Shown piece after piece: positions 1 through 13,760 of a stretch of DNA of 15,177 bases; within the stretch, counting starts at the first letter, position 1, and every line of letters begins with the position of its first letter. Below the pieces are notes generated by a model that saw only the letters and a list, made by a program, of their open reading frames with translations, had not been told where the DNA came from and did not search any database. Source of the DNA: Pseudomonadota bacterium (lineage in GTDB: Bacteria > Pseudomonadota > Gammaproteobacteria > Burkholderiales > Burkholderiaceae_C); contig JAEZKX010000398.1 in NCBI GenBank assembly GCA_023436025.1, positions 1-15,177 on the forward strand, read 5' to 3'. Position numbers and translations under genes: made by a program.

Positions 1-127
<127 letters not shown>

Positions 128-137
128 GAAGGGTTTT

Positions 138-168
138 CCGGGGTCGGGCATAATGCCCGGTTCCCCGG
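138..168 (+). other. Two-part hairpin between tuf and tRNA-Trp
   Basis: CCGGGG at 138-143 pairs with CCCCGG at 163-168, and inside it CGGGCAT at 145-151 pairs with ATGCCCG at 153-159 (in practice a 5-bp stem with a five-base ATAAT loop). No T run follows, so it is not a canonical intrinsic terminator in either direction. A further near-perfect inverted repeat, GGAACC-C-GGTTCC at 170-182, lies between it and the tRNA 5' end. Possible roles are a processing site that separates the tuf mRNA from the tRNA precursor or a weak attenuator; both are inference. Confidence 0.55.
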
Positions 169-184
169 AGGAACCCGGTTCCGG

Positions 185-260
185 AGGGGTATAGCTCAAT
201 TGGCAGAGCGTCGGTCTCCAAAACCGAAGGTTGTAGGTTCGATTCCTACTGCCCCTGCCA
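185..260 (+). tRNA. trnW: tRNA-Trp (anticodon CCA)
   Basis: A complete 76-base cloverleaf. The acceptor stem pairs AGGGGTA at 185-191 with TGCCCCT at 251-256 plus the preceding T (one G-T wobble), the discriminator base is G257, and the 3' CCA at 258-260 is encoded. The anticodon stem TCGGT/ACCGA encloses the loop CTCCAAA with anticodon CCA at 218-220, tRNA position 34 counted from base 185. The T-arm contains the standard GTTCGATTC loop. It reads UGG codons. It lies between tuf and secE on the same strand and is probably cut out of a longer transcript. Confidence 0.97.
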
Positions 261-279
261 CCTGAGTGGCGCCGAATCC

Positions 280-302
280 AAGCCCGTCCCTCCGACGGGC
301 TT
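280..302 (+). terminator. Terminator-like hairpin after tRNA-Trp (probably leaky)
   Basis: AAGCCCGTC at 280-288 pairs perfectly with GACGGGCTT at 294-302 around a five-base loop, a 9-bp stem. The form resembles intrinsic terminators, but the T tract after it is broken (TTCAGCG), so termination should be partial at best. It could instead protect or define the 3' side of the tRNA precursor, or attenuate entry into secE–nusG. Confidence 0.45.
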
Positions 303-304
303 CA

Positions 305-320
305 GCGTCTTGAAAGACGC
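305..320 (+). other. Short hairpin upstream of secE
   Basis: GCGTCT at 305-310 pairs with AGACGC at 315-320 around a TGAA tetraloop. It begins two bases after the preceding hairpin, giving two tandem stems between tRNA-Trp and secE. It covers an in-frame TTG at 310 that would extend SecE by ten residues, which argues against that TTG being used. Confidence 0.4.
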
Positions 321-339
321 CTCGTATCTGAAAGCATCC

Positions 340-720
340 ATGGCCACGACCCAAGTTGAAACCGTCACGACCGGCGCCGACAAGGCGAAGGTGGGCGTCG
401 CGATCGCCCTGGTGATCGCAGCGCTGGCCGGCTTCTACCTGCTGGGCCGCCAGGGCGCCATCGTCCAATGGGCGGCGCTGATCGTCGGCCTGGCGGCGGC
501 GGTCGGTGTGTTCCTCACCTCCGAGCCCGGAAGGGAGTTCGTCGGCTTCGGCCGCGATGCCTGGAAGGAAACCAAGAAGGTCGTCTGGCCGACCCGCAAG
601 GAGTCCATCCAGATGACGCTGTACGTCTTCGGCTTCGTTGCCGTGATGGCCCTGTTCCTGTGGCTGACCGACAAGACGCTCGAATGGGTGTTCTACGACC
701 TGATCCTGGGGTGGAAGTAA
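340..720 (+). CDS. secE: Preprotein translocase subunit SecE
   Basis: SecE is the small essential subunit of the SecYEG channel that moves unfolded proteins across or into the inner membrane; it clamps the two halves of SecY. The 126-aa product matches the roughly 127-aa three-helix enterobacterial type. Hydrophobic segments lie at about residues 17-36, 40-60 and 91-115. The conserved cytoplasmic amphipathic region lies between the second and third, with the signature KKVVWPTRKES at about 79-89. I chose ATG at 340 because the protein then begins MATTQVE, as expected for the family; an in-frame TTG at 310 would add ten residues but sits in a hairpin. The upstream ribosome site is weak (GAAAG). 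The TAA stop overlaps the nusG start as TAATG, so translation is probably coupled. Confidence 0.96.
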   Translation: MATTQVETVTTGADKAKVGVAIALVIAALAGFYLLGRQGAIVQWAALIVGLAAAVGVFLTSEPGREFVGFGRDAWKETKKVVWPTRKESIQMTLYVFGFVAVMALFLWLTDKTLEWVFYDLILGWK

Positions 721-1322
721 TGAGCGACATCGAGAACGCCGCCTCCGAAGGCCAGCAGCTGCCCGGCGTCGCCGCCAAGGCGGCCAATCCCGACCTGCGC
801 TGGTACGTGGTGCACGCCTATTCCGGCATGGAAAAGGCGGTCGAGCGCAACATCCGCGAGCGCATCAACCGCGCCGGCATGCAGCACATGTTCGGCGACA
901 TCCTGGTGCCGACCGAAGAGGTCGTCGAGATCAAGAACGGCCAGAAGCGCACCTCCGAGCGCCGCTTCTACCCCGGCTACGTGCTGGTGCAGATGGTCAT
1001 GAATGACGAGTCCTGGCACCTGGTGAAGCACACCAACAAGGTGACCGGCTTCGTCGGCGGCGCCAAGAACCGTCCGGCGCCCATCAGCGACGACGAGGTC
1101 GCAAAGATCATGGGCCAGATGGAAGAGGGCACCGAGAAGCCCCGCCACAAGGTCGAGTTCATCGTGGGCGAGTACGTGCGCGTCAAGGACGGCCCGTTCA
1201 CCGACTTCAACGGCACGGTCGAGGAAGTCAACTACGAGAAGAGCAAGGTGCGGGTGTCCGTCACCATCTTCGGGCGCGCGACGCCGGTGGAGCTTGAGTT
1301 CTCGCAGGTCGAGAAGACCTAA
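720..1322 (+). CDS. nusG: Transcription termination/antitermination factor NusG
   Basis: NusG binds the RNA polymerase clamp, reduces pausing, and through its KOW domain contacts either Rho or ribosomal protein S10, linking transcription to termination or translation. The 200-aa product has the NGN domain from about residue 27 (RWYVVHAYSGMEKAVERNI) to about 130, including the conserved ERRFYPGYVLVQM stretch at about 80-92. The KOW domain is at about 149-180, with VGEYVRVKDGPFTDFNGTV. It carries about 26 residues before the RWYVV core, longer than the short leader of the 181-aa E. coli protein. The start ATG at 720-722 shares its A with the secE stop, and GGGGTGGA just upstream can serve as ribosome site. 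secE–nusG is a conserved pair. Confidence 0.97.
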   Translation: MSDIENAASEGQQLPGVAAKAANPDLRWYVVHAYSGMEKAVERNIRERINRAGMQHMFGDILVPTEEVVEIKNGQKRTSERRFYPGYVLVQMVMNDESWHLVKHTNKVTGFVGGAKNRPAPISDDEVAKIMGQMEEGTEKPRHKVEFIVGEYVRVKDGPFTDFNGTVEEVNYEKSKVRVSVTIFGRATPVELEFSQVEKT

Positions 1323-1492
1323 TTCCGGTGCGCTGCCGCGCGGCGCGCCCTGCTGAACCCGTGTTCGCAGGGTGGGCTCGCGCGACGAGTGCACCACGGT
1401 CCGCGCGCTCCCCGGCTCGGCGCGCGGCGTAGCCTCCCAGAGCCCCACCCCCGGGGAGCCGCAAGGCGTTCGTACCCGCAAGGAAAGAAGAC
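1323..1492 (+). promoter_or_regulatory. Structured leader before rplK–rplA (candidate L1 autoregulation region)
   Basis: This 170-bp gap has no gene. CCTGC at 1349-1353 and GAAC at 1355-1358 pair with GTTC and GCAGG at 1363-1371, giving a 9-bp hairpin with one bulged T. Next, GGGTGGGCTC at 1370-1379 can pair with GAGCCCCACCC at 1440-1450, with one bulged base. A competing pairing joins CTCCCCGG at 1408-1415 with CCGGGGAG at 1451-1458. The ribosome site AGGAAAG at about 1481-1487 precedes the rplK ATG. In E. coli, free L1 represses this operon by binding the mRNA just ahead of rplK. The position fits, but I could not match the L1-binding consensus, so that role is inference. Confidence 0.45.
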
Positions 1493-1924
1493 ATGGCAAA
1501 GAAGATTGTCGGCTTCGTCAAGCTGCAAGTGCCGGCTGGCAAGGCCAACCCGTCGCCGCCCATCGGCCCCGCCCTGGGCCAGCGCGGCCTGAACATCATG
1601 GAGTTCTGCAAGGCGTTCAACGCGCAGACCCAGGGTGTCGAGCCTGGACTGCCGCTGCCGGTGGTGATCACCGCCTTCGCGGACAAGAGCTTCACCTTCG
1701 TCATCAAGACGCCGCCCGCGACCGTCCTGATCAAGAAGGCCGTCAAGCTGGACAAGGGCTCGGCCAAGCCGAACTCCGACAAGGTCGGCAAGATCACCCG
1801 CGCCCAGCTGGAAGAGATCGCCAAGACCAAGCTCAAGGACATGAACGCCGCGTCCATCGACGCTGCGATCAAGACGCTGGCGGGTTCCGCCCGCTCCATG
1901 GGCATCACGGTGGAAGGGGTCTGA
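1493..1924 (+). CDS. rplK: Large-subunit ribosomal protein L11 (uL11)
   Basis: L11 binds 23S rRNA at the GTPase-associated centre together with L10, supports factor-dependent GTP hydrolysis, and helps RelA sense uncharged tRNA. The 143-aa product has the usual length. The N-terminal domain (about 1-72) has the proline-rich segment PPIGPALGQRGLNIMEFCK at about 22-40; the prolines at 22-23 lie in the thiostrepton/RelA-response region of the family. A TPPA linker at about 73-76 leads to the rRNA-binding domain (77-143), which ends GSARSMGITVEGV. A good ribosome site (AGGAAAG) supports the start. The gap to rplA is 2 bp, so the two are almost certainly cotranslated. Confidence 0.98.
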   Translation: MAKKIVGFVKLQVPAGKANPSPPIGPALGQRGLNIMEFCKAFNAQTQGVEPGLPLPVVITAFADKSFTFVIKTPPATVLIKKAVKLDKGSAKPNSDKVGKITRAQLEEIAKTKLKDMNAASIDAAIKTLAGSARSMGITVEGV

Positions 1925-1926
1925 GC

Positions 1927-2637
1927 ATGGCGAAGCTGACCAAGAAGCAGAAGGCCCTCGAGGGCAAGGTCGACAGCAACAAGCTGTATCCCCTGGCCGA
2001 TGCCCTGGGCATCGTCAAGGAAGCCGCTACCGCCAAGTTCGATGAGTCCATCGACGTGGCCGTGCAGCTGGGCATCGACCCGAAGAAGTCCGACCAGGTC
2101 GTGCGCGGCGCGGTCGTGATGCCCAACGGCACCGGTAAGACCAAGCGCGTCGCCGTGTTCGCCCAGGGCGCCAAGGCCGAGGAAGCCAAGGCCGCCGGCG
2201 CCGACGTGGTCGGCATGGACGACCTGGCTGCCCGCGTGAAGGCTGGCGACATGCCCTTCGACGTGGTGATCGCCGCCCCCGACGCGATGCGCGTGGTCGG
2301 CACGCTGGGCCAGATCCTGGGCCCGCGCGGCCTGATGCCGAACCCGAAGGTCGGCACCGTGACGCCCGACGTGGCCACCGCGGTGAAGAACGCCAAGGCG
2401 GGCCAGGTGCAGTTCCGTGCCGACAAGGCCGGCATCATCCACGCCACGCTGGGCCGCCGCTCGTTCGAATCGGACAAGCTGCAGGGCAACCTGCTGGCGC
2501 TGATCGACGCGCTGAACAAGGCCAAGCCGGCGTCGAGCAAGGGCCTGTACCTGCGCAAGGTCGCCGTCTCCTCGACGATGGGCCTGGGCGTTCGCGTGGA
2601 CCTGCAGACCCTCAGCGGTCCGCAAGCCCAGGCGTGA
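1927..2637 (+). CDS. rplA: Large-subunit ribosomal protein L1 (uL1)
   Basis: L1 forms the mobile L1 stalk with 23S helices 76-78 and helps release deacylated tRNA from the E site; in E. coli it also represses its own operon by binding the mRNA. The 236-aa product is close to the usual 234 aa. Domain I is formed by the two ends and domain II is inserted in the middle. The signature LGPRGLMPNPKVGTVT at about 131-146 is intact, and the C-terminal VSSTMGLGVRVD rejoins domain I. The ribosome site GAAGGGG lies inside the end of rplK. The next gene is 250 bp away, so rplK–rplA form one translational unit and rplJ–rplL another. Confidence 0.98.
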   Translation: MAKLTKKQKALEGKVDSNKLYPLADALGIVKEAATAKFDESIDVAVQLGIDPKKSDQVVRGAVVMPNGTGKTKRVAVFAQGAKAEEAKAAGADVVGMDDLAARVKAGDMPFDVVIAAPDAMRVVGTLGQILGPRGLMPNPKVGTVTPDVATAVKNAKAGQVQFRADKAGIIHATLGRRSFESDKLQGNLLALIDALNKAKPASSKGLYLRKVAVSSTMGLGVRVDLQTLSGPQAQA

Positions 2638-2643
2638 TGGATT

Positions 2644-2697
2644 GGCCGGCTGCGCGAGCAGCCGGCCGGTGTGGTGGGCCTCGCGCGAGCGAGGGCC
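2644..2697 (+). other. Two tandem GCGA-loop hairpins after rplA
   Basis: The first hairpin is a perfect 10-bp stem, GGCCGGCTGC at 2644-2653 with GCAGCCGGCC at 2658-2667, closed by the tetraloop GCGA. The second pairs GGCCTCGC at 2677-2684 with GCGAG-G-GCC at 2689-2697 (one bulged G), again closed by GCGA. GCGA belongs to the stable GNRA tetraloop class. There is no T run after either, so they are not intrinsic terminators; they may be RNase processing or mRNA-stability elements at the front of the rplJ leader. Confidence 0.65.
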
Positions 2698-2772
2698 ATC
2701 CAAGACCGCTGGCGGACCGCGAGGTCCTTAATCGCGCGGGCCGGGGAGCAGATCTCCGGCGCCGGGCCAGCG
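2698..2772 (+). promoter_or_regulatory. L10 leader: ribosomal protein autoregulatory RNA for rplJ–rplL
   Basis: The words CCAAGACCG at 2700-2708 and CTTAATC at 2727-2733 flank a hairpin, GGACC-GCGA-GGTCC at 2714-2727. From memory, this AAGACCG…hairpin…CTTAATC arrangement is the conserved kink-turn site bound by the L10–L7/L12 complex in both E. coli and Bacillus leaders. An outer 7-bp helix pairs CGCTGGC at 2707-2713 with GCCAGCG at 2766-2772. It also encloses a second arm with GGAG at 2745-2748 paired to CTCC at 2754-2757. Binding of surplus L10–L7/L12 is expected to block rplJ translation. The remainder of the gap (2773-2873) is less structured and holds no gene. Confidence 0.75.
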
Positions 2773-2873
2773 CAGATGGCGATCCCGCCGACAGATGGAT
2801 TTCGAAAGATTTTCTGAAGACGGTTGGTCGCTTTGACAAGGGCGCGCGGAGGGTGCAAGCCCGAAGCGCATTT

Positions 2874-2881
2874 GGAAGGAG
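2874..2881 (+). promoter_or_regulatory. Ribosome binding site deciding the rplJ TTG start
   Basis: GGAAGGAG sits six bases before TTG at 2888. This strong site, together with the expected MSLNRSEK N-terminus, supports TTG as the initiation codon; no in-frame ATG gives a full-length L10. Confidence 0.8.
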
Positions 2882-2887
2882 TAGACC

Positions 2888-3400
2888 TTGAGTCTTAATC
2901 GCAGTGAGAAGGAAGCGGTGGTCGGAGAGGTCGCCGCTCTCGCCGCCAAAGCTCAAACGCTGGTGATGGCGGAGTACCGCGGCATCACGGTCGCCGACAT
3001 GACGAAGCTGCGCGTGGCCGCGCGCGGCGCGGGCGTGGACCTGAGTGTTCTGAAGAACACGCTGGCCCGCCGCGCCGTGCAGGGCACCGCGTTCGAGTCG
3101 GTCGGCGAGCAGATGACCGGCCCGCTGATCTACGGCTTCTCCGTGGACCCGGTGGCCGCCGCCAAGGTGGTGGCCGATTTCGCGAAGACCAACGACAAGC
3201 TGGTCATTCGCGGCGGTTCCTACGGTGGCAAGCCGCTGGACGTCAACAGCGTCAAGGAGCTGGCGAACATCCCGACCAAGGAAGTTCTGCTGGCCCAGCT
3301 GGCCGGACTGCTGAAGTCGCCCATTGCCCGCACCGCGGTGGTGCTGGGTGCTCTGGCGAAAAAGAAGGAAGAGGGTGCTGCCGCCCCGGCCGCCGCCTGA
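2888..3400 (+). CDS. rplJ: Large-subunit ribosomal protein L10 (uL10)
   Basis: L10 is the base of the ribosomal stalk: its N-terminal domain binds 23S rRNA beside L11, and its C-terminal helix holds the L7/L12 dimers. The 170-aa product has the usual length. Conserved segments include VMAEYRGITVADMTKLR at about 26-42, KNTLARRAV at about 56-64 and LIYGFSVDPVAAAKV at about 80-94. The helix after IPTKEVLLAQLAGLL (about 128-142) carries the stalk-binding part, and the tail is alanine-rich. It begins with TTG, preceded by GGAAGGAG. The codons just after the start (CTT AAT) look unlike the G/C-ending choices common elsewhere in the block. Translation is probably controlled by the leader upstream; rplL follows after 54 bp. 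Confidence 0.97.
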   Translation: MSLNRSEKEAVVGEVAALAAKAQTLVMAEYRGITVADMTKLRVAARGAGVDLSVLKNTLARRAVQGTAFESVGEQMTGPLIYGFSVDPVAAAKVVADFAKTNDKLVIRGGSYGGKPLDVNSVKELANIPTKEVLLAQLAGLLKSPIARTAVVLGALAKKKEEGAAAPAAA

Positions 3401-3454
3401 GGCGCGGCCCAGCAGCCCCACGGATCACCAACTTATTCAGGAAAGATCACAATC

Positions 3455-3832
3455 ATGGCATTCAACAAAGACGAATTTCTGACGGCCCTCGACAGCATGT
3501 CCGTCATGGAGCTCAATGACCTGGTCAAGGCCATCGAGGAGAAGTTCGGCGTGTCCGCCGCCGCGATGGCCGCCCCGGCCGCTGGTGGTGGCGGTGCGGC
3601 TGCCCCCGCCGCGGAAGAGAAGACCGAGTTCACGGTCCAGCTGCTGGACGCCGGCGCGCAGAAGGTCGGCGTCATCAAGGCCGTCCGCGAAATCACCGGC
3701 CTGGGCCTGAAGGAAGCCAAGGACCTGGTCGACGGCGCGCCCAAGGCCGTCAAGGAAGGCATGAACAAGGCCGACGCCGAAGCTGCCAAGAAGAAGCTGG
3801 AAGACGCCGGCGCCAAGGTCGAACTCAAGTAA
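3455..3832 (+). CDS. rplL: Large-subunit ribosomal protein L7/L12 (bL12)
   Basis: L7/L12 is the multicopy stalk protein that recruits and activates the translational GTPases. The 125-aa product shows the full family layout: an N-terminal dimerisation and L10-binding domain at about 1-33, a flexible hinge rich in Ala, Gly and Pro at about 34-54, and a C-terminal factor-binding domain at about 55-125. That last domain contains the conserved KVGVIKAVREITGLGLKEAK at about 70-89. The ribosome site AGGAAAG ends nine bases before the ATG. It is translated at several times the level of L10 in known bacteria. It is the last ribosomal gene before the 249-bp gap to rpoB, where polymerase expression is expected to be reduced. 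Confidence 0.98.
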   Translation: MAFNKDEFLTALDSMSVMELNDLVKAIEEKFGVSAAAMAAPAAGGGGAAAPAAEEKTEFTVQLLDAGAQKVGVIKAVREITGLGLKEAKDLVDGAPKAVKEGMNKADAEAAKKKLEDAGAKVELK

Positions 3833-3850
3833 TTCGCCCCTGGTCGCTGA

Positions 3851-3883
3851 GGCTGGAGGACCCCGCAAGGGCCTCCAGCCTTT
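3851..3883 (+). terminator. Attenuator-type hairpin between rplL and rpoB
   Basis: GGCTGGAGG at 3851-3859 pairs with CCTCCAGCC at 3872-3880, extended by CCC at 3862-3864 with GGG at 3869-3871 around a GCAA tetraloop; two bases are bulged. The 12-bp stem is followed by TTT and then GCCGTTCC, an incomplete T tract. That form suits partial termination. In E. coli a leaky terminator at this place lets only a fraction of polymerases pass from rplL into rpoBC, and the location 18 bp after the rplL stop fits that role here. Confidence 0.65.
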
Positions 3884-3901
3884 GCCGTTCCAGAGAGCAC
3901 C

Positions 3902-3940
3902 CATAAGGAGCCCCGCCGCGGGGAGCTTTATGAGTGTTTT
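3902..3940 (+). other. Second long hairpin in the rplL–rpoB gap
   Basis: CCCCG at 3911-3915 pairs with CGGGG at 3919-3923. An outer 7-bp stem pairs CATAAGG at 3902-3908 with CTTTATG at 3926-3932 (one G-T pair), separated from the inner stem by AG facing AG, a likely tandem G·A step. TTTT follows at 3937-3940 after five bases. It could be a second partial terminator or an RNase III cleavage site separating the ribosomal and polymerase parts of the mRNA; E. coli has such a site in the equivalent gap. Confidence 0.5.
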
Positions 3941-4081
3941 CTGATCCGACTGCAGAAGACTGCTTGGTTCGGGCCCCGTGCAACGCGGTGCCGTCCGCCA
4001 AGGTTGGTAGTGGCCAACCCGCCAAGAACTGCCCCCCTGCCCTGGGGCGCGACAGTTGAAGAGACCTAGCCCGGAGATCTC
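3941..4081 (+). promoter_or_regulatory. Remaining rpoB leader
   Basis: No gene. Several small stems can be drawn: GCAG/CTGC at about 3952-3963, CCGTG/CGCGG at 3976-3988, GGTTGG at 4002-4007 with CCAACC at 4014-4019, and AACTG at 4027-4031 with CAGTT at 4053-4057, the last enclosing a C-run/G-run pairing. The octamer CCGCCAAG occurs twice, at 3995-4002 and 4019-4026, around the third stem. The ribosome site is GGAG at 4073-4076, five bases before the rpoB ATG. I see no credible sigma-70 promoter, so rpoBC is probably read from upstream. Confidence 0.35.
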
Positions 4082-8194
<4,113 letters not shown>

Positions 8195-8212
8195 CCAGGA
8201 AGGACAGAGTTA

Positions 8213-12442
<4,230 letters not shown>

Positions 12443-12463
12443 GCGGCTCGCCTCGCGGCGACG

Positions 12464-12497
12464 AGGGCGCCACCTGCAAGGGTGGCGCCCTTTTTTT
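12464..12497 (+). terminator. Strong intrinsic terminator after rpoC
   Basis: AGGGCGCCACC at 12464-12474 pairs perfectly with GGTGGCGCCCT at 12481-12491 around a six-base TGCAAG loop, followed by seven consecutive T at 12491-12497 (the first is also the last paired base). This is the best terminator in the window and marks the end of the rplJL–rpoBC transcript. The short gap 12498-12576 after it holds TATGCT at about 12544-12549, which could be a -10 element for the next gene, but no matching -35 is seen. Confidence 0.93.
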
Positions 12498-12576
12498 CTG
12501 GCCGCGGCGGATGCAGCCCGTGCCCGCGCCCTGCGCGAGGCCGTATGCTGGCGGCGCGCCGCACGGCATGCGCAAT

Positions 12577-12583
12577 GAGGAGG
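12577..12583 (+). promoter_or_regulatory. Ribosome binding site deciding the hydrolase start
   Basis: GAGGAGG ends eight bases before ATG at 12592. In-frame ATGs at 12511 and 12568 have no comparable site, and their extra residues are not hydrophobic, so they do not form a signal peptide. Confidence 0.7.
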
Positions 12584-12591
12584 CAGGAGAC

Positions 12592-13758
12592 ATGGATTTC
12601 CCCGCACTGGACACCGCCTTGCAGGCCGCCATCGATGGCGGGCAGCTGGCGGGCGTGTCGTACAGGGTGTTCCGCAAGGACGCCACGCTCGCCCAGAACT
12701 GCCTGGGGCAGGCCGACCGCGAGGCCGGCATTCCCCTGCGCGAGGACCACCTGTTCCGCGCCTTCTCCAACACCAAGCTGGTCACCAGCTGCGCCGCGCT
12801 GCAGTTGGTGGAGCAGGGCCGCATCGGGCTGGATGATCCGGTGGGCTCCTACATCCCGGCGCTCGGGGAGCTGCGGGTGCTGCGCGCCGGCGCCACCCGC
12901 ATCGACGACACCGAGCCGGCGCGCGAGCCAGTGCGCATCCGGCACCTGCTCACGCACACGGCTGGCTTCACCTACGCCTTCACGCAACCCGGCACGCCCA
13001 TCGCGCGCGCCTACCAGGAAGCGCGCATCCTCCATCCGCAATTCGACCTGGCGCAGACCATGGAGGCGCTCGCGCGCCTGCCGCTGCTGTTCGAGCCGGG
13101 CAGCGCCTGGAACTATTCGGTGGCGACGGACGTGGTGGGCCGGGTGGTGGAGGTCGTTTCCGGGCAGAAGCTGGACGACTACTTCCGGCAGCACATCTTC
13201 GCGCCCCTGGGCATGCACGACACCTTCTTCGCCGTCCCGCCCGACAAGCAGGCGCGGCTGGCGGCACTCTACATCGGCGACCTGCAGGAGCCGCTGCGCA
13301 GCGGCCTGCGCCGCGCCGACGACCTGCCTTACGAGGGCGCCTACCTGCAGCCGGCGGCCTTCCTGGGCGGAGGCGGCGGGCTGGTCACCTCGCTCGGGGA
13401 TTTCGCGGCGCTGGTCCAAGCCCTCCTGCGCGGCGGATCACCGCTGCTGCGCCCCGAGACCATGGCTCTCGTCACCCGCAACCAGCTGCCGCCCGGCATG
13501 TGGACCCAGTTCCCGGGCCAGTCGGCGCAGGTGGGGCGGGGCCACAGCTTCGCCGGCGCCGTCGCCGTCCAGCCCTCGCCGGACCTGGCGCTGGTGCAGG
13601 GGCAGGTTGGCTGGGGCGGCCTCGCCGGCACCAAATGGCTGTTCGCGCCGGATGCGGACCTCGCCGTCGTGCTCATGACGCAGCGCTACTTGGGCAGCGA
13701 CCTGCCGTACTGGCCCGCCTTCCTGCGCGCACTGCGCGAGGATCTGCGCCTGGCGTGA
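12592..13758 (+). CDS. Serine hydrolase of the beta-lactamase fold, family VIII esterase-like
   Basis: The 388-aa product belongs to the class C beta-lactamase/penicillin-binding-protein-like hydrolases. The nucleophile motif is SNTK (S59, K62; SxxK). A second motif, WNYSVATD, gives Y175 in the place of the catalytic tyrosine, followed by GRVVEVVSG. RHLLTHTAGFTY at about 117-128 and APLGMHDTFF at about 204-213 are typical of the family. Where beta-lactamases have KTG, this protein has WGG (W341-G343), as in EstB-type family VIII carboxylesterases; the length also fits those (about 390 aa). The likely activity is hydrolysis of short-chain esters, but the substrate is unknown and beta-lactam hydrolysis cannot be excluded. 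No signal peptide is visible, so it is probably cytoplasmic. It stands behind the rpoC terminator and is functionally unrelated to the block. Confidence 0.88.
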   Translation: MDFPALDTALQAAIDGGQLAGVSYRVFRKDATLAQNCLGQADREAGIPLREDHLFRAFSNTKLVTSCAALQLVEQGRIGLDDPVGSYIPALGELRVLRAGATRIDDTEPAREPVRIRHLLTHTAGFTYAFTQPGTPIARAYQEARILHPQFDLAQTMEALARLPLLFEPGSAWNYSVATDVVGRVVEVVSGQKLDDYFRQHIFAPLGMHDTFFAVPPDKQARLAALYIGDLQEPLRSGLRRADDLPYEGAYLQPAAFLGGGGGLVTSLGDFAALVQALLRGGSPLLRPETMALVTRNQLPPGMWTQFPGQSAQVGRGHSFAGAVAVQPSPDLALVQGQVGWGGLAGTKWLFAPDADLAVVLMTQRYLGSDLPYWPAFLRALREDLRLA

Positions 13759-13760
13759 GG

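Noticed and set aside
138..168. Intrinsic terminator after tuf
   Set aside because: The stem is strong but no T run follows on either strand, so it is listed only as a hairpin.
310..339. TTG start for secE ten residues upstream
   Set aside because: It lies within the 305-320 hairpin and lacks a clear ribosome site; ATG at 340 gives the expected N-terminus.
12511..12591. Upstream ATG starts (12511, 12568) for the esterase-like gene
   Set aside because: No ribosome site; the best site, GAGGAGG, is correctly spaced for ATG at 12592.
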